Positions 18,157 through 25,898 of a stretch of 64,000 nucleotides of DNA are shown here, one piece after another. Made by a program: the position numbers and the translations under genes. Origin of the DNA: Anaerolineaceae bacterium UBA5404 (GTDB lineage Bacteria; Chloroflexota; Anaerolineae; Anaerolineales; Anaerolineaceae). The DNA lies in contig DHNY01000003.1 of the NCBI GenBank assembly GCA_002409625.1, positions 211,321 through 275,320 on the forward strand, read 5' to 3'. Each line of letters starts with the position of its first letter. Within the stretch, counting starts at the first letter, position 1. The notes beneath the pieces are model-generated. The model was not told the DNA's origin and did no database searches. It saw only the letters and a list, made by a program, of their open reading frames with translations.

Positions 18157-19356
18157 ATGACAACAGATATAAACAAAAAAGGATTTGCAACTCGCCAAAT
18201 TCACGCAAGTGATGTTCGTATTCCAGGGATCAACCCTTTGGCAACCCCCATATTCGCGACGAGCACTTTTGTGTTCGATGATTGCGCTCAAGGCGCGGCT
18301 CGCTTCGCTGGAAAAGAAGCAGGATACATCTATTCGCGTATGGGCAACCCCAACGTTAACCAGGTTGCAGCTAAAGTGGCCGCATTGGAAGGTGCGGAAG
18401 CCGGTTTGGCCTTGGGCTCTGGTATGGGCGCAGTGGCCACTGCTTTATTGAGCCTCTTAGAACAAGGTGACCATATTGTGGCTGATTCTGCCCTTTATGG
18501 TGCTACATTTACCTTGATGCGTGACGCACTGCCCAATTTTGGCATCGAAACAACTTTCGTGGATGCATCTCACATTGATAATGTCATCGCTGCCATTAAA
18601 CCTGAGACTCGCATGGTCTATTTTGAAACCCCTGCCAACCCCAACCTAAAAGTGACCGATATCGCCGAAATGGTGAAACGTGTCCGCGAAAAAGATCCAT
18701 TGATCATTGTCGTTATTGATAACACCTTCGCTACGCCTTACCTGCAACAACCCATCGCGTTGGGTGTTGATGTGGTTATCCACTCCGGTACAAAATACCT
18801 CAATGGTCACGGTGATGTGATCAGTGGTTTTATTGCTTCAAGCGATGTTATTATCGACCGCTGTCGCAATATTGGCTTGAAGATGGTCACCGGTGCTGTT
18901 CTGGGTGCTTTTGAAGCGTTCTTGATCAACCGTGGTCTCAAGACATTGGATATCCGCATGGAAAAACACTGCAAAAATGCGATGCAAGTTGCCGAATGGC
19001 TCGAAAAGCATCCCAAAGTGCGCAAAGTCTATTACCCTGGTTTAAAGAGCTTTGAAGGCTACGAGGTTGCCAAGAAGCAAATGAAATTGCCAGGCGCAAT
19101 TATTTCATTTGAACTCGAAGCCAGCAAAGAAGTAACTGAAAAGTTTGTGAACTCACTTGAGTTGATCACTTTGGCAGTCAGCCTGGGTGACGCTGAGAGC
19201 CTGGTTGAGCATCCTGCTTCTATGACCCACGCTGGTTATACCAAAGCAGACCTCGAAGATGCCGGCATCAGCGAGAGCCTCATCCGCATTTCGGTTGGTT
19301 TGGAAGATGCCGAAGACATCATCGCGGATTTGGAAAAGCACTTGGCTGCTGTTTAA
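18157..19356 (+). CDS. Trans-sulfuration PLP enzyme, probably methionine gamma-lyase
   Basis: 399 residues of the Cys/Met metabolism PLP family (CGS/CGL/MGL/OAHS). It has the PLP-lysine motif HSGTKYLNGHGD near residue 212, the family's YSRMGNPN near 63, and VSLGDAESLVEHPASMTH near 345. Overall wording is closest to methionine gamma-lyase (cleaving methionine to methanethiol, 2-oxobutyrate and ammonia). However, the active-site Cys typical of MGL in the LYGCTF segment is Ala here (LYGATF), so cystathionine gamma-lyase or an O-acetylhomoserine sulfhydrylase cannot be ruled out. AGGAG lies six bases before ATG. A terminator follows, so it is probably monocistronic. The neighbourhood gives no pathway clue. 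Confidence 0.88.
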   Translation: MTTDINKKGFATRQIHASDVRIPGINPLATPIFATSTFVFDDCAQGAARFAGKEAGYIYSRMGNPNVNQVAAKVAALEGAEAGLALGSGMGAVATALLSLLEQGDHIVADSALYGATFTLMRDALPNFGIETTFVDASHIDNVIAAIKPETRMVYFETPANPNLKVTDIAEMVKRVREKDPLIIVVIDNTFATPYLQQPIALGVDVVIHSGTKYLNGHGDVISGFIASSDVIIDRCRNIGLKMVTGAVLGAFEAFLINRGLKTLDIRMEKHCKNAMQVAEWLEKHPKVRKVYYPGLKSFEGYEVAKKQMKLPGAIISFELEASKEVTEKFVNSLELITLAVSLGDAESLVEHPASMTHAGYTKADLEDAGISESLIRISVGLEDAEDIIADLEKHLAAV

Positions 19357-19379
19357 TTTTGTTTAGGATTTGGAATTCA

Positions 19380-19413
19380 CAGAGCTGGTTTTCATCAACC
19401 AGCTCTGTTTTTA
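19380..19413. terminator. Bidirectional terminator
   Basis: Stem CAGAGCTGGTT/AACCAGCTCTG with loop TTCATC and T run, placed between two convergent genes. Confidence 0.9.
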
Positions 19414-19414
19414 A

Positions 19415-20281
19415 TTAATCTTTGCTTAGATCATGAGAGTTGAGAAAATCTTGCCATTGATTGTATAGAGAAAACAACTCAGGCTCCAGGTAGGCTAAGG
19501 CTTGTTCTTCAAACGCTTCGGAAATGGTGTAATAGGCTCCAGCGATTGAGCCAGTAATGGCGGCGAGGGTATCAGTATCGCCACCAACCGAAACGGCAAT
19601 GCGAATGGCATCCTCAAAAGACTCTGATTCTAAAAAGGCTTGAATGGCTTGGGGTACAGTCCTTTGGCAGCTTTCGTCGAATTGATAAGTAGGGCGGATT
19701 TCATCTATGGTGAAATTGAGAGGATAGTATTCAGCGATAATGCGTTCACGGATGACTGTTTTGTTACATCCTTGCAGAGCCAGGTAGATCGCAAGGGCGG
19801 TAGCTTGGGCGCCTTTGATGCCTTCTGGATGGTTGTGGGTGATTGCGGTAACGGTCTCTCCGAGCTGAAGCAATTCATGCTCGTTTCGGGCGATATAAGC
19901 AATAGGACTGATGCGCATCGCGGAACCATTGCCATAACTGTTGTAAGGTTGAGGGTCGCTTTTCTGAAGCCACATCAAAAAATGATTGCCATAGGAGCTT
20001 TGAAATCGACGACCGAGATCTTGCATCGTTTTTATGGTATTTATCGACAAAGTTTGGAAAAATACTGGATGGTCTAAAGGGTGCTGGGTTGTTTCATGGC
20101 TTGATTCAGACTGATTTTCAATCTCTTGCCAAGTTAGCATAATAGCATTAGCAATGGCTAAGGACATGATGCTGTCATCGGTGAACTCACAATCTTGGCT
20201 AAAGAACTCAAAGGTTTTGGCCTTGATGTTGTTGAATTCGAATCTTGAGCCGACAATGTCGCCAATAATTGCTCCGAGCAT
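19415..20281 (-). CDS. ADP-ribosylglycohydrolase family protein
   Basis: 288 residues. It has the family's N-terminal GAIIGDIVGSRFE, the acidic metal site FTDDSIMSLAIA near residue 33 and the C-terminal VGGDTDTLAAITGSIAGAYY near residue 230. These two acidic clusters normally bind the two Mg ions that remove ADP-ribose from Arg or other residues, or act on related nucleotides. No ADP-ribosyltransferase such as DraT is adjacent, so the target is unknown. AAAGGA lies eight bases before ATG 20281. Downstream of the sunset-domain gene on the same strand with 24 bases between, so possibly co-transcribed with it. Confidence 0.92.
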   Translation of the reverse strand: MLGAIIGDIVGSRFEFNNIKAKTFEFFSQDCEFTDDSIMSLAIANAIMLTWQEIENQSESSHETTQHPLDHPVFFQTLSINTIKTMQDLGRRFQSSYGNHFLMWLQKSDPQPYNSYGNGSAMRISPIAYIARNEHELLQLGETVTAITHNHPEGIKGAQATALAIYLALQGCNKTVIRERIIAEYYPLNFTIDEIRPTYQFDESCQRTVPQAIQAFLESESFEDAIRIAVSVGGDTDTLAAITGSIAGAYYTISEAFEEQALAYLEPELFSLYNQWQDFLNSHDLSKD

Positions 20282-20305
20282 GTCGTGTCCTTTCTTATTG
20301 AAATG

Positions 20306-20875
20306 TTATTGCTTGGATTTTCGCCAACCGTTGGCAACAGCTTCTTCTTCGGTGCAGAACCAGCGCTCACCATAGTCGGGGTTGATTACCGTTTGGTCGT
20401 AATACCTTTGATAAGGCATGTGATAGATTTTTTCGCCAGATTTGCTTGAAATATTGCCTTTGATGTTGCAGCCGGGTTTTTCTTCTGTGCAGCCTTGAGG
20501 ACAGCCGGAAGGTTCGCTCGTTGCGGTGCTTGTTGGGGTAGGACTGGCGGTTTTTGTTGGTGTTTTAGATGGGGTGGCTGGTTTGGTTTTTGTTGGTTCA
20601 GGTGTGTTGCTTGGTGCGGTCGTGTTTGTTGGTTCCGGCGTGTTGGTTGGTTGGACGGTGTTTGTGGGCGTAGCAGACGGTTCCAGGGTGGGTGTTTCGG
20701 TGGGAAGTGGCGTGGATAATTCCAGTTCTGACCCTTTAAGGTTCAACTTTTGTAAGGGGTTTTGGGGTATGCAAGCGGCAAACAAAAAGAGACCAATGAA
20801 TAGCCAGCAAATCAATTTAGCTCTAAAAGCGCTTTTTCTTAGCACGTCATGCCAAAACCCTAAAACCTTACGCAT
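20306..20875 (-). CDS. Thr/Pro-rich lipoprotein with C-terminal sunset domain
   Basis: 189 residues. A signal with lipobox FAAC (Cys35) is followed by 75 residues of repeated Thr-Pro-Glu/Ser (a stalk) and a C-terminal module of about 55 residues. That module starts with GCNIKGNIS, contains KIYHMPYQRYYD, and ends with ERWFCTEEEA and NGWRKS. This is the 'sunset' domain (successor of a nuclease-associated domain), often found at the ends of thermonuclease-like or secreted proteins; its function is unproven. Located before the ADP-ribosylglycohydrolase gene on the same strand. No nuclease domain is present, so a binding or scaffolding role is likely. The stalk's codons are A/C-rich low complexity. 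Confidence 0.82.
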   Translation of the reverse strand: MRKVLGFWHDVLRKSAFRAKLICWLFIGLFLFAACIPQNPLQKLNLKGSELELSTPLPTETPTLEPSATPTNTVQPTNTPEPTNTTAPSNTPEPTKTKPATPSKTPTKTASPTPTSTATSEPSGCPQGCTEEKPGCNIKGNISSKSGEKIYHMPYQRYYDQTVINPDYGERWFCTEEEAVANGWRKSKQ

Positions 20876-20932
20876 AGACCTATTATAACTTTGATTACAG
20901 CAAAGTTAGTTAGTTTAATGACGAAAACAGGG

Positions 20933-20974
20933 ATAAAAAAACAGGATGTCAGCTTTGATTAGCAACATCCTGTT
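20933..20974 (-). terminator. Terminator of tRNA-Glu transcript
   Basis: On the minus strand, stem AACAGGATGT/ACATCCTGTT around a 15-base loop with a T run, immediately 3' of the tRNA. Confidence 0.85.
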
Positions 20975-20978
20975 GATG

Positions 20979-21053
20979 TGGTGCCCCTACCGGGACTCGA
21001 ACCCGGGTTTTAGCCTTGAAAGGGCTGCGTCCTAACCGCTAGACCATAGGGGC
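20979..21053 (-). tRNA. tRNA-Glu (UUC), CCA encoded
   Basis: Cloverleaf on the minus strand: acceptor GCCCCTA/TAGGGGC, D-arm with GGTCTAGCGGTTAGGAC, anticodon loop CTTTCAA giving UUC, T-arm CGGGTTCGAGTCCCG, then ACCA in the genome. The anticodon stem's outermost pair is C-A. Transcribed from the promoter just upstream and ended by the hairpin just downstream. Confidence 0.95.
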
Positions 21054-21063
21054 GTGAGGCATT

Positions 21064-21092
21064 AATATACTTGACTTTTTGCGTTTGGTCAA
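21064..21092 (-). promoter_or_regulatory. Promoter of tRNA-Glu
   Basis: Minus strand: TTGACC, 17-base spacer, TATATT, ending 11 bases before the tRNA 5' end. Confidence 0.8.
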
Positions 21093-21230
21093 GCAAATGG
21101 AACACTTTTTTGGGTATTTGTTTCACATTACTCTATAAATAGGCTAAAAACGATTCCTTTTGCTAAACTTTTTCTAAATAAATGGGTGCTAGAATTAGGC
21201 AAGCTAAAAATGAATTAAAGGATTTGACTT

Positions 21231-22682
21231 ATGAAAAGGAATTTTTCCCGCATTACTATGATGAGTTTGTCGCTCTTGCTTGCCGTTGGCATTGTTTTGA
21301 GTGCTTGTACGGCACCAGTGAGCAAAGCTGTGGATGAAGATGCCAAGCCAGTAACAGATGGCAAAATTGACAAGGACCCTGAAGAGGATCCAAGCCCAGC
21401 CGGTAATCCAAACACTGATAGCGCTTTGGCTGGAGCAATTGCAGGCGTTCATCAACTGGTCAAAAAGCATTGGCCTCATATGGATAAAGTTTGGCCGGGT
21501 TATGACTATAAAAACCACAACATGATTATTGTTGATTTTGATGAAATGATGGAAGTTCGTGAAGCATGGGTATTAAATGTTGATACGATGCGAAAATTGA
21601 CTGTACAGGAGTACCAGAATTTACAGCTTCCTCAGGTCGGCGGTTATGCTGAACTGAAATTTGAGGGTAAATCTTCCATTGCAATGGGCGTAGATTCCAA
21701 TGACCTTGAATCTGGGTCTGAAGCGGAAATCTATACGGTTGCAACGCATGAGCTGGTTCACTTCTACTATCAAGGAGAAGCAAAGTTTGGCATTGAAACC
21801 AGTCGCGCCCAGTCTTATCCAATCGATCCCGCACCACGTTTGTATCGTCAGATGCTTTTTCAACGCTTGATTGATGCTTATGATCACCCGGATCAAGAGG
21901 CCGAATATCTGGCAAAAGCCAAGTACTGGCTCGAAAAGTATAAAAGCGAATTTGCTGAAGAATATCAAGCTATTAGGTCAACTGATATCATCGAATCGAC
22001 GGCACGTTACTCTGAAAACCTGGCTAATGTAATCGGCGATGACCTGGATGAAAAGGCTTTTGTTGAAGCGATGCAGCCAATGATCTTGCGCGATTCGATA
22101 TTTGAAAGTGCTGATGGCGAAAGCTATGAAATCGGTTTCCTTGCCGGCTTGATTTTGGATCGCCAGGGTGTGGACTGGAAAAAGGATTTTTATAAAGCTG
22201 ATAAAGGTGTAGAAGAACTCCTTTTAGAAAAGGTTGAAGCACAAGCAGAGGAGCCTGACGAAACCTTTGCCTCAAAGCTAAAAGCTAAAATAGAGCAAAG
22301 TAACCAGGAGAACGAATCCCATCTGGCAAGTATCATCAAGGCAAAGGATGATAAATCAATCGCTTTCCTTAAATTGGATGTATCGGAATCGATGGCTAGT
22401 TTTGGCGCAACAGGTGCTATATTTTTTGACGATAAAGAGGTCATGACTGGCTATCAATGCAGCTATTTGGTGGGCGATCAACGTATTGATCTCAATGGTA
22501 TAAGCGTGATTCAAGACATGGAAGGCTATAATCTTTATCTGATTATTCCTTTGGATATGGAATACAGCCTTGAAGGAAACGTACTGCGAGTTGACAGCGC
22601 TCAATTAAAGGCAGATGGCATTAAAGTGGAACAAAGTCAGCAAGACGGGCGGACAATTCTTTTAGTGAAGGTAACAGAATAA
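21231..22682 (+). CDS. Lipoprotein with HExxH zinc-peptidase-like motif
   Basis: 483 residues. A type II signal has lipobox LSAC at Cys24. An acidic linker follows. The HExxH motif is HELVH near residue 177, followed by F-Y-Y-Q-G-E. A helical segment rich in Tyr and Lys follows, then a coiled-coil-like stretch around 330-375 rich in Glu, Lys and Gln, and a C-terminal beta domain that ends without a tail motif. HELVHF resembles a gluzincin/zincin active site (compare M1, M4, M61 and similar), but I cannot assign a family; the third zinc ligand is not obvious. AAAGGA lies eight bases before ATG. Stands alone. Substrate unknown. Confidence 0.75.
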   Translation: MKRNFSRITMMSLSLLLAVGIVLSACTAPVSKAVDEDAKPVTDGKIDKDPEEDPSPAGNPNTDSALAGAIAGVHQLVKKHWPHMDKVWPGYDYKNHNMIIVDFDEMMEVREAWVLNVDTMRKLTVQEYQNLQLPQVGGYAELKFEGKSSIAMGVDSNDLESGSEAEIYTVATHELVHFYYQGEAKFGIETSRAQSYPIDPAPRLYRQMLFQRLIDAYDHPDQEAEYLAKAKYWLEKYKSEFAEEYQAIRSTDIIESTARYSENLANVIGDDLDEKAFVEAMQPMILRDSIFESADGESYEIGFLAGLILDRQGVDWKKDFYKADKGVEELLLEKVEAQAEEPDETFASKLKAKIEQSNQENESHLASIIKAKDDKSIAFLKLDVSESMASFGATGAIFFDDKEVMTGYQCSYLVGDQRIDLNGISVIQDMEGYNLYLIIPLDMEYSLEGNVLRVDSAQLKADGIKVEQSQQDGRTILLVKVTE

Positions 22683-22999
22683 AAAAGGCGGTTAAGCCGC
22701 AAGATTTTATTAGATTGAACACACCGGTAAAGACAGTTGTTTAAAACAGGGCAGCTGTCTTTGTCATTTAATGTAAAGATTGAAGTTCGGATGCGTGTTT
22801 TGAAGCTTTCGATGAAAAGAGTTGGTAAATCAAAGCCTATTCTTTTAAAAATATCCAGCATTTCGCGTAGATGAAAAGCTTTGGTCCTGATCTTTGCATC
22901 ATAAATTCTGATTGTTCCGTCCTTATGCAAGCGCTATTATTTTCTCTAAAGGTGCTTATAATTTGATTAAACATTTATTGATGACTGAAAAGGAGACTC
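22683..22999. other. 317-base gap with one hairpin
   Basis: Holds a stem-loop at 22729-22763 (AAAGACAG-TG/CA-CTGTCTTT, 12-base loop) without a T run. No supported gene: an antisense frame across 22637-22930 and a plus-strand stretch vaguely like ribosomal S16 are both unconvincing. Confidence 0.5.
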
Positions 23000-23281
23000 A
23001 TGGACAAACTATTACCCATCATTTTACAACTTGTTGGCGGTGCCGGTGGCGGTAACGGTATTGGCGCACTTCTCAAGAAGCTTGACCTCGGACCCATTTT
23101 TAATACCATCGTTGGTATGATCGGTGGCTTTGGTGGTTCCCAATTGCTCAGCCTTATTCCTGCTTTGCAGGGCGGACAAGGAATCGTCCCGATTTTGGTG
23201 AATTTAATTGGTGGCGGCGTTGGCGGTGGTTTACTGACTGCTATCGTTGGATTAATCCGCAACCTAATCGCCAAGAAGTAA
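23000..23281 (+). CDS. Small glycine-rich hydrophobic protein
   Basis: 93 residues with about a quarter Gly. Two hydrophobic segments (residues 27-50 and 60-88) are broken by GG and GGG pairs, and a short basic end is NLIAKK. Short similar proteins occur in several bacterial phyla, but no function is known to me. It may be a membrane-inserted or channel-like peptide. GGAG lies seven bases before ATG 23000. It is the last gene before the ribosomal cluster, with a hairpin between, so it is probably expressed alone. Confidence 0.7.
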   Translation: MDKLLPIILQLVGGAGGGNGIGALLKKLDLGPIFNTIVGMIGGFGGSQLLSLIPALQGGQGIVPILVNLIGGGVGGGLLTAIVGLIRNLIAKK

Positions 23282-23320
23282 GTCATTTTGGCTAAGTCCC
23301 TAAAATTTTATCAGTAGAGT

Positions 23321-23345
23321 ACCGGCTTATCATTAAGCCGGTGCT
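23321..23345 (+). terminator. Terminator-like hairpin before ribosomal operon
   Basis: Stem ACCGGCTTA/TAAGCCGGT with loop TCAT, then a weak T-rich tail (GCTTTGCT). Confidence 0.6.
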
Positions 23346-23412
23346 TTGCTAAAAACGCTTGTTTATCGAAGAAAACTTACTGTAAAAGCGAGAAGGGATC
23401 AGTTAAAAAAGC

Positions 23413-23441
23413 TTGACTCATCCCAGTCCTTCGTGTACAAT
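23413..23441 (+). promoter_or_regulatory. Promoter of rplU-rpmA-rpmE
   Basis: TTGACT, 17-base spacer, TACAAT. The transcript would have a leader of about 105 bases before ATG 23553. Confidence 0.8.
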
Positions 23442-23453
23442 ATTCTTTCGTTG

Positions 23454-23478
23454 CCCCAGCGCACGTTGGCTGGGGTTT
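23454..23478 (+). promoter_or_regulatory. Leader hairpin upstream of rplU
   Basis: Stem CCCCAGC/GCTGGGG, loop GCACGTTG, then TTTGTT. It sits at the start of the rplU leader and could be an L21 autoregulatory element or a weak attenuator. I cannot match it to a known Rfam model by eye. Confidence 0.45.
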
Positions 23479-23552
23479 GTTATGTAAACCAACTTTCCCG
23501 TTTTTGGGCGGTTGCACGCGCAAAAGATGGTTAAGTGAAGATTGGAGAAAAT

Positions 23553-23870
23553 ATGAAATATGCAATCGTAGAAGTCGGCGGAAAACAATACCGCTGCGAA
23601 GAAGGCAAGACGATTACTGTCGATCTGATGACTGCAAACATCGGCGACGAAGTCGTGCTCGACAAAGTGTTGCTTGTTGTCAATGACGAAGCCGCACAAA
23701 TCGGCAAGCCTTACGTGTCTGGCGCAAGCATCAAAACGCAAGTGCAAGACCAAATCAAAGGCAAGAAAATTCTCGTCTTTAAGTACAAACCAAAGATTCG
23801 ATATCGCCGAAAGGCTGGACATCGACAAAAATACACCAGACTTCTGGTTGAATCAATTGTAATGGAGTAG
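23553..23870 (+). CDS. rplU: 50S ribosomal protein bL21
   Basis: 105 residues, normal length. Begins MKYAIVEVGGKQY, has IGKPYVSGASI near residue 50 and the C-terminal RYRRKAGHRQKYTRL motif that binds 23S rRNA. The upstream GTG 23535 in frame would add six residues; GGAG with a seven-base spacer supports ATG 23553. First gene of rplU-rpmA-rpmE, each with four or fewer bases between. Confidence 0.97.
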   Translation: MKYAIVEVGGKQYRCEEGKTITVDLMTANIGDEVVLDKVLLVVNDEAAQIGKPYVSGASIKTQVQDQIKGKKILVFKYKPKIRYRRKAGHRQKYTRLLVESIVME

Positions 23871-23874
23871 TGAA

Positions 23875-24150
23875 ATGGCCAAGAAAAAAGGTGGCGGTTC
23901 TTCCCGCAATGGTAGAGACAGTCGTGGGCAACGCCTCGGCATCAAAAAATTCGGTGGCGAGCAGGTGCTCAGTGGCAATATTTTAGTTAGACAACATGGA
24001 ACCAAAGTTCATCCCGGATGGAATGTAGGATTGGGTCGTGATTACACTTTGTTTGCAACAATGGACGGTTTTGTAAAATACGAGACCTTGCCCACTGGTC
24101 GCAAGAAGGTGCATGTCTTCGAGACTCCCGAAGGTCCGGCAAGAGGCTAA
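23875..24150 (+). CDS. rpmA: 50S ribosomal protein bL27
   Basis: 91 residues. Starts AKKKGGGSSRNGRDSRGQRLGIKKFGG without the Firmicutes-type cleaved extension. Has RQHGTKVHPG and the central GRDYTLFA segment. The N-terminal tail reaches the peptidyl transferase centre. Four bases after rplU. Confidence 0.97.
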   Translation: MAKKKGGGSSRNGRDSRGQRLGIKKFGGEQVLSGNILVRQHGTKVHPGWNVGLGRDYTLFATMDGFVKYETLPTGRKKVHVFETPEGPARG

Positions 24151-24152
24151 AC

Positions 24153-24632
24153 ATGAAAAAAGACATTCAACCAAAATACTATTCAAACGCAAAAGTCTCC
24201 TGTGCGTCCTGTGGCGCAGAATGGGAGACCGGTTCAACCGTTCAAGAAATTCGAACCGAAGTTTGTTCAAATTGTCATCCCTTCTACACTGGTCAACAAG
24301 CTCGTATTCTTGACCGCGAAGGCCAGGTGGAACGCTTTTACAAGCGCCTCCAGGTTCGCCAGGACTTGGTCGCCGAGCAAAAAGCACAAAGCGATGCCAA
24401 AACCTCACCCGACCGCCCAGTTACCGAGCTGGACATCAATGCCAAAGCTGTTTCCGCATTGGTTAAAGCCGAACTCAATGTGGTTGGCGATGTCTTGCGC
24501 GTTCTTGAAGGTGGCGAAAAAGCCCTCTTGGAAGTTGATGGCTTTGGTCGCAAATCTTTGATTGATCTCAAGAAGGAACTTCGCCGTTTGGGTTACGAAA
24601 TCCCCGCGGCAGCTGAAGAAATCGAACTCTAA
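24153..24632 (+). CDS. rpmE: bL31 fused to an RNA polymerase alpha-CTD-like domain
   Basis: 159 residues. Residues 1-70 are a zinc-type bL31: MKKDIQPKYY, the Cys pair CASC at 16-19, and CSNC near 38 followed by HPFYTGQQ. Residues 95-155 resemble the C-terminal domain of RNA polymerase alpha: VTELDINAKAV, then AELNVVGDVLR, LLEVDGFGRKSLIDLKKELRRLGY, which is the alpha-CTD helix-hairpin-helix pattern. A 25-residue hydrophilic linker joins them. Normal bL31 is 66-90 residues. The fusion is unusual: the C-terminal part may bind nucleic acid or protein, or simply be an added ribosome contact. It is cotranscribed with bL27 (two bases between), so the two-domain protein is probably in ribosomes. Confidence 0.88.
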   Translation: MKKDIQPKYYSNAKVSCASCGAEWETGSTVQEIRTEVCSNCHPFYTGQQARILDREGQVERFYKRLQVRQDLVAEQKAQSDAKTSPDRPVTELDINAKAVSALVKAELNVVGDVLRVLEGGEKALLEVDGFGRKSLIDLKKELRRLGYEIPAAAEEIEL

Positions 24633-24654
24633 GTAAGACCCCTATGTTTACGGA

Positions 24655-24689
24655 AGCAGGCTTGATGAAAAATTGAGCCTGCTTTTTTT
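24655..24689 (+). terminator. Terminator of the ribosomal operon
   Basis: Stem AGCAGGCT/AGCCTGCT with a 13-base loop and a run of seven T. Confidence 0.9.
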
Positions 24690-24699
24690 GTATTAAGCT

Positions 24700-24727
24700 T
24701 TGCCATTTAAGCTGAACGTTATATACT
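24700..24727 (+). promoter_or_regulatory. Likely promoter of tdk operon
   Basis: TTGCCA, 16-base spacer, TATACT, 28 bases before ATG 24755. Confidence 0.5.
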
Positions 24728-24754
24728 TGAGGCATCAAATGTTCTGGAGGATGT

Positions 24755-25333
24755 ATGGCTCAGGTTTACGGAATTGTTGAAGTGATTACGGGCTCGATGT
24801 TTTGTGGGAAAACTGAGGAGCTCATCAGGCGCTTAAAACGTGCCACAATTGCAAAGCAGAATGTGATGGTCTTTAAACCGATTATTGATGACCGTTACGC
24901 CTATAACAAGGTCACTTCTCATTCTGGGGCAGACTTTGAAGCCATACCCATTAAACATTCCAGCGAGATTTATGATTTATTGAAAGAGGATATCAACGTT
25001 GTGGGCATTGATGAAGCCCAGTTTTTTGATGATGGCATTGTGGATGTTGCGCAATCGCTGGCTGATCATGGTTTGCGGGTGATTGTTACTGGTTTGGACA
25101 CCGATTTTCGCGGCGAGCCTTTTGCTTGCATGCCAACCATGATTGTGAAAGCGGATAAGGTGGATAAACTTGAGGCGATTTGTATTCAGTGCGGCGAACC
25201 AGCCACGCGCACACAGCGTCTGGTGAACGGATCGCCCGCAAATTATCATGATCCGGTTGTTATTGTTGGGGCAGCAGAAATGTATGAAGCGCGTTGCAGG
25301 CATTGCCACGAAGTGCCAGGTAAAGGAGCATAA
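24755..25333 (+). CDS. tdk: Thymidine kinase
   Basis: 192 residues of the type II (TK1-like) thymidine kinase. P-loop GSMFCGKTEE at residues 13-22, Walker B VVGIDEAQFF near 83-92, lasso and zinc ligands CIQCG near 147-151 and a later CRHC near 182-185. Converts thymidine to dTMP for salvage. GGAGG lies eight bases before ATG. Starts a four-gene run (tdk, hpt, cca, nitroreductase); hpt begins one base after its stop. Both tdk and hpt serve nucleotide salvage. Confidence 0.95.
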   Translation: MAQVYGIVEVITGSMFCGKTEELIRRLKRATIAKQNVMVFKPIIDDRYAYNKVTSHSGADFEAIPIKHSSEIYDLLKEDINVVGIDEAQFFDDGIVDVAQSLADHGLRVIVTGLDTDFRGEPFACMPTMIVKADKVDKLEAICIQCGEPATRTQRLVNGSPANYHDPVVIVGAAEMYEARCRHCHEVPGKGA

Positions 25334-25334
25334 A

Positions 25335-25898
25335 GTGATCGTACAGGATTGGAACAAGTTTATAAAGAAAGTTTTGATTTCAGAAGAGGATTTGCAAGCG
25401 CGTATTAAGGAGCTTGGGGCTGAAATTACCCGGGATTATGCCGGCAAAGAACTTTTAGTGATCAGCATCTTGCGCGGTGGCGTGATGATTACCGCGGACC
25501 TTATTCGCCAAATCGACCTGCCATTGGCGGTGGAGTTTATGGCGGTGGCTTCTTATGAGCAAGGCATGCGCCAAAGCGATGGCGATGTGCGCATTACGCT
25601 TGACTTGCGCACGCCTATCAAAGGCCGCCATGTCCTGATTGTTGAAGATATTATCGATAGCGGGCATACGCTTACCTCGGTGCTTGAGCTTCTTCAAACA
25701 CGTAACCCAGCTTCGTTGACGATTTGTACCCTTTTGGATAAATACCAACGCCGTGAGGTGGATGTGGACATTCGTTACACCGGTTTTAAGATTGAAAATG
25801 AGTTTGTTTTTGGTTATGGACTGGATATTGACGAGTACTATCGCAATTTACCTTTTATTGGGATAGTTGATTTGGATAAGTATGAAAGCCCTGGATAA
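25335..25898 (+). CDS. hpt: Hypoxanthine-guanine phosphoribosyltransferase
   Basis: 187 residues, type I PRTase fold. ISILRGGVM near residue 43, the PRPP loop VLIVEDIIDSGHTL near residue 95-108, and the C-terminal FVFGYGLDIDEYYRNLP. Converts hypoxanthine or guanine with PRPP to IMP or GMP. A longer open frame starts upstream inside tdk, but GGAG nine bases before GTG 25335 and the family start VQDWNKFIKKVLIS show that GTG is the start. Overlaps cca by 17 bases. Confidence 0.95.
   Translation: MIVQDWNKFIKKVLISEEDLQARIKELGAEITRDYAGKELLVISILRGGVMITADLIRQIDLPLAVEFMAVASYEQGMRQSDGDVRITLDLRTPIKGRHVLIVEDIIDSGHTLTSVLELLQTRNPASLTICTLLDKYQRREVDVDIRYTGFKIENEFVFGYGLDIDEYYRNLPFIGIVDLDKYESPG

Noticed and set aside
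22750..22850. Plus-strand stretch resembling the start of ribosomal protein S16
   Set aside because: Similarity is a handful of residues (KRVGK), with stops soon after and no ribosome site; rpsP is expected elsewhere.
22637..22930. Minus-strand 98-residue frame overlapping the end of the HExxH gene
   Set aside because: No ribosome site, no family, overlap with a real gene and a low-complexity composition; treated as chance.
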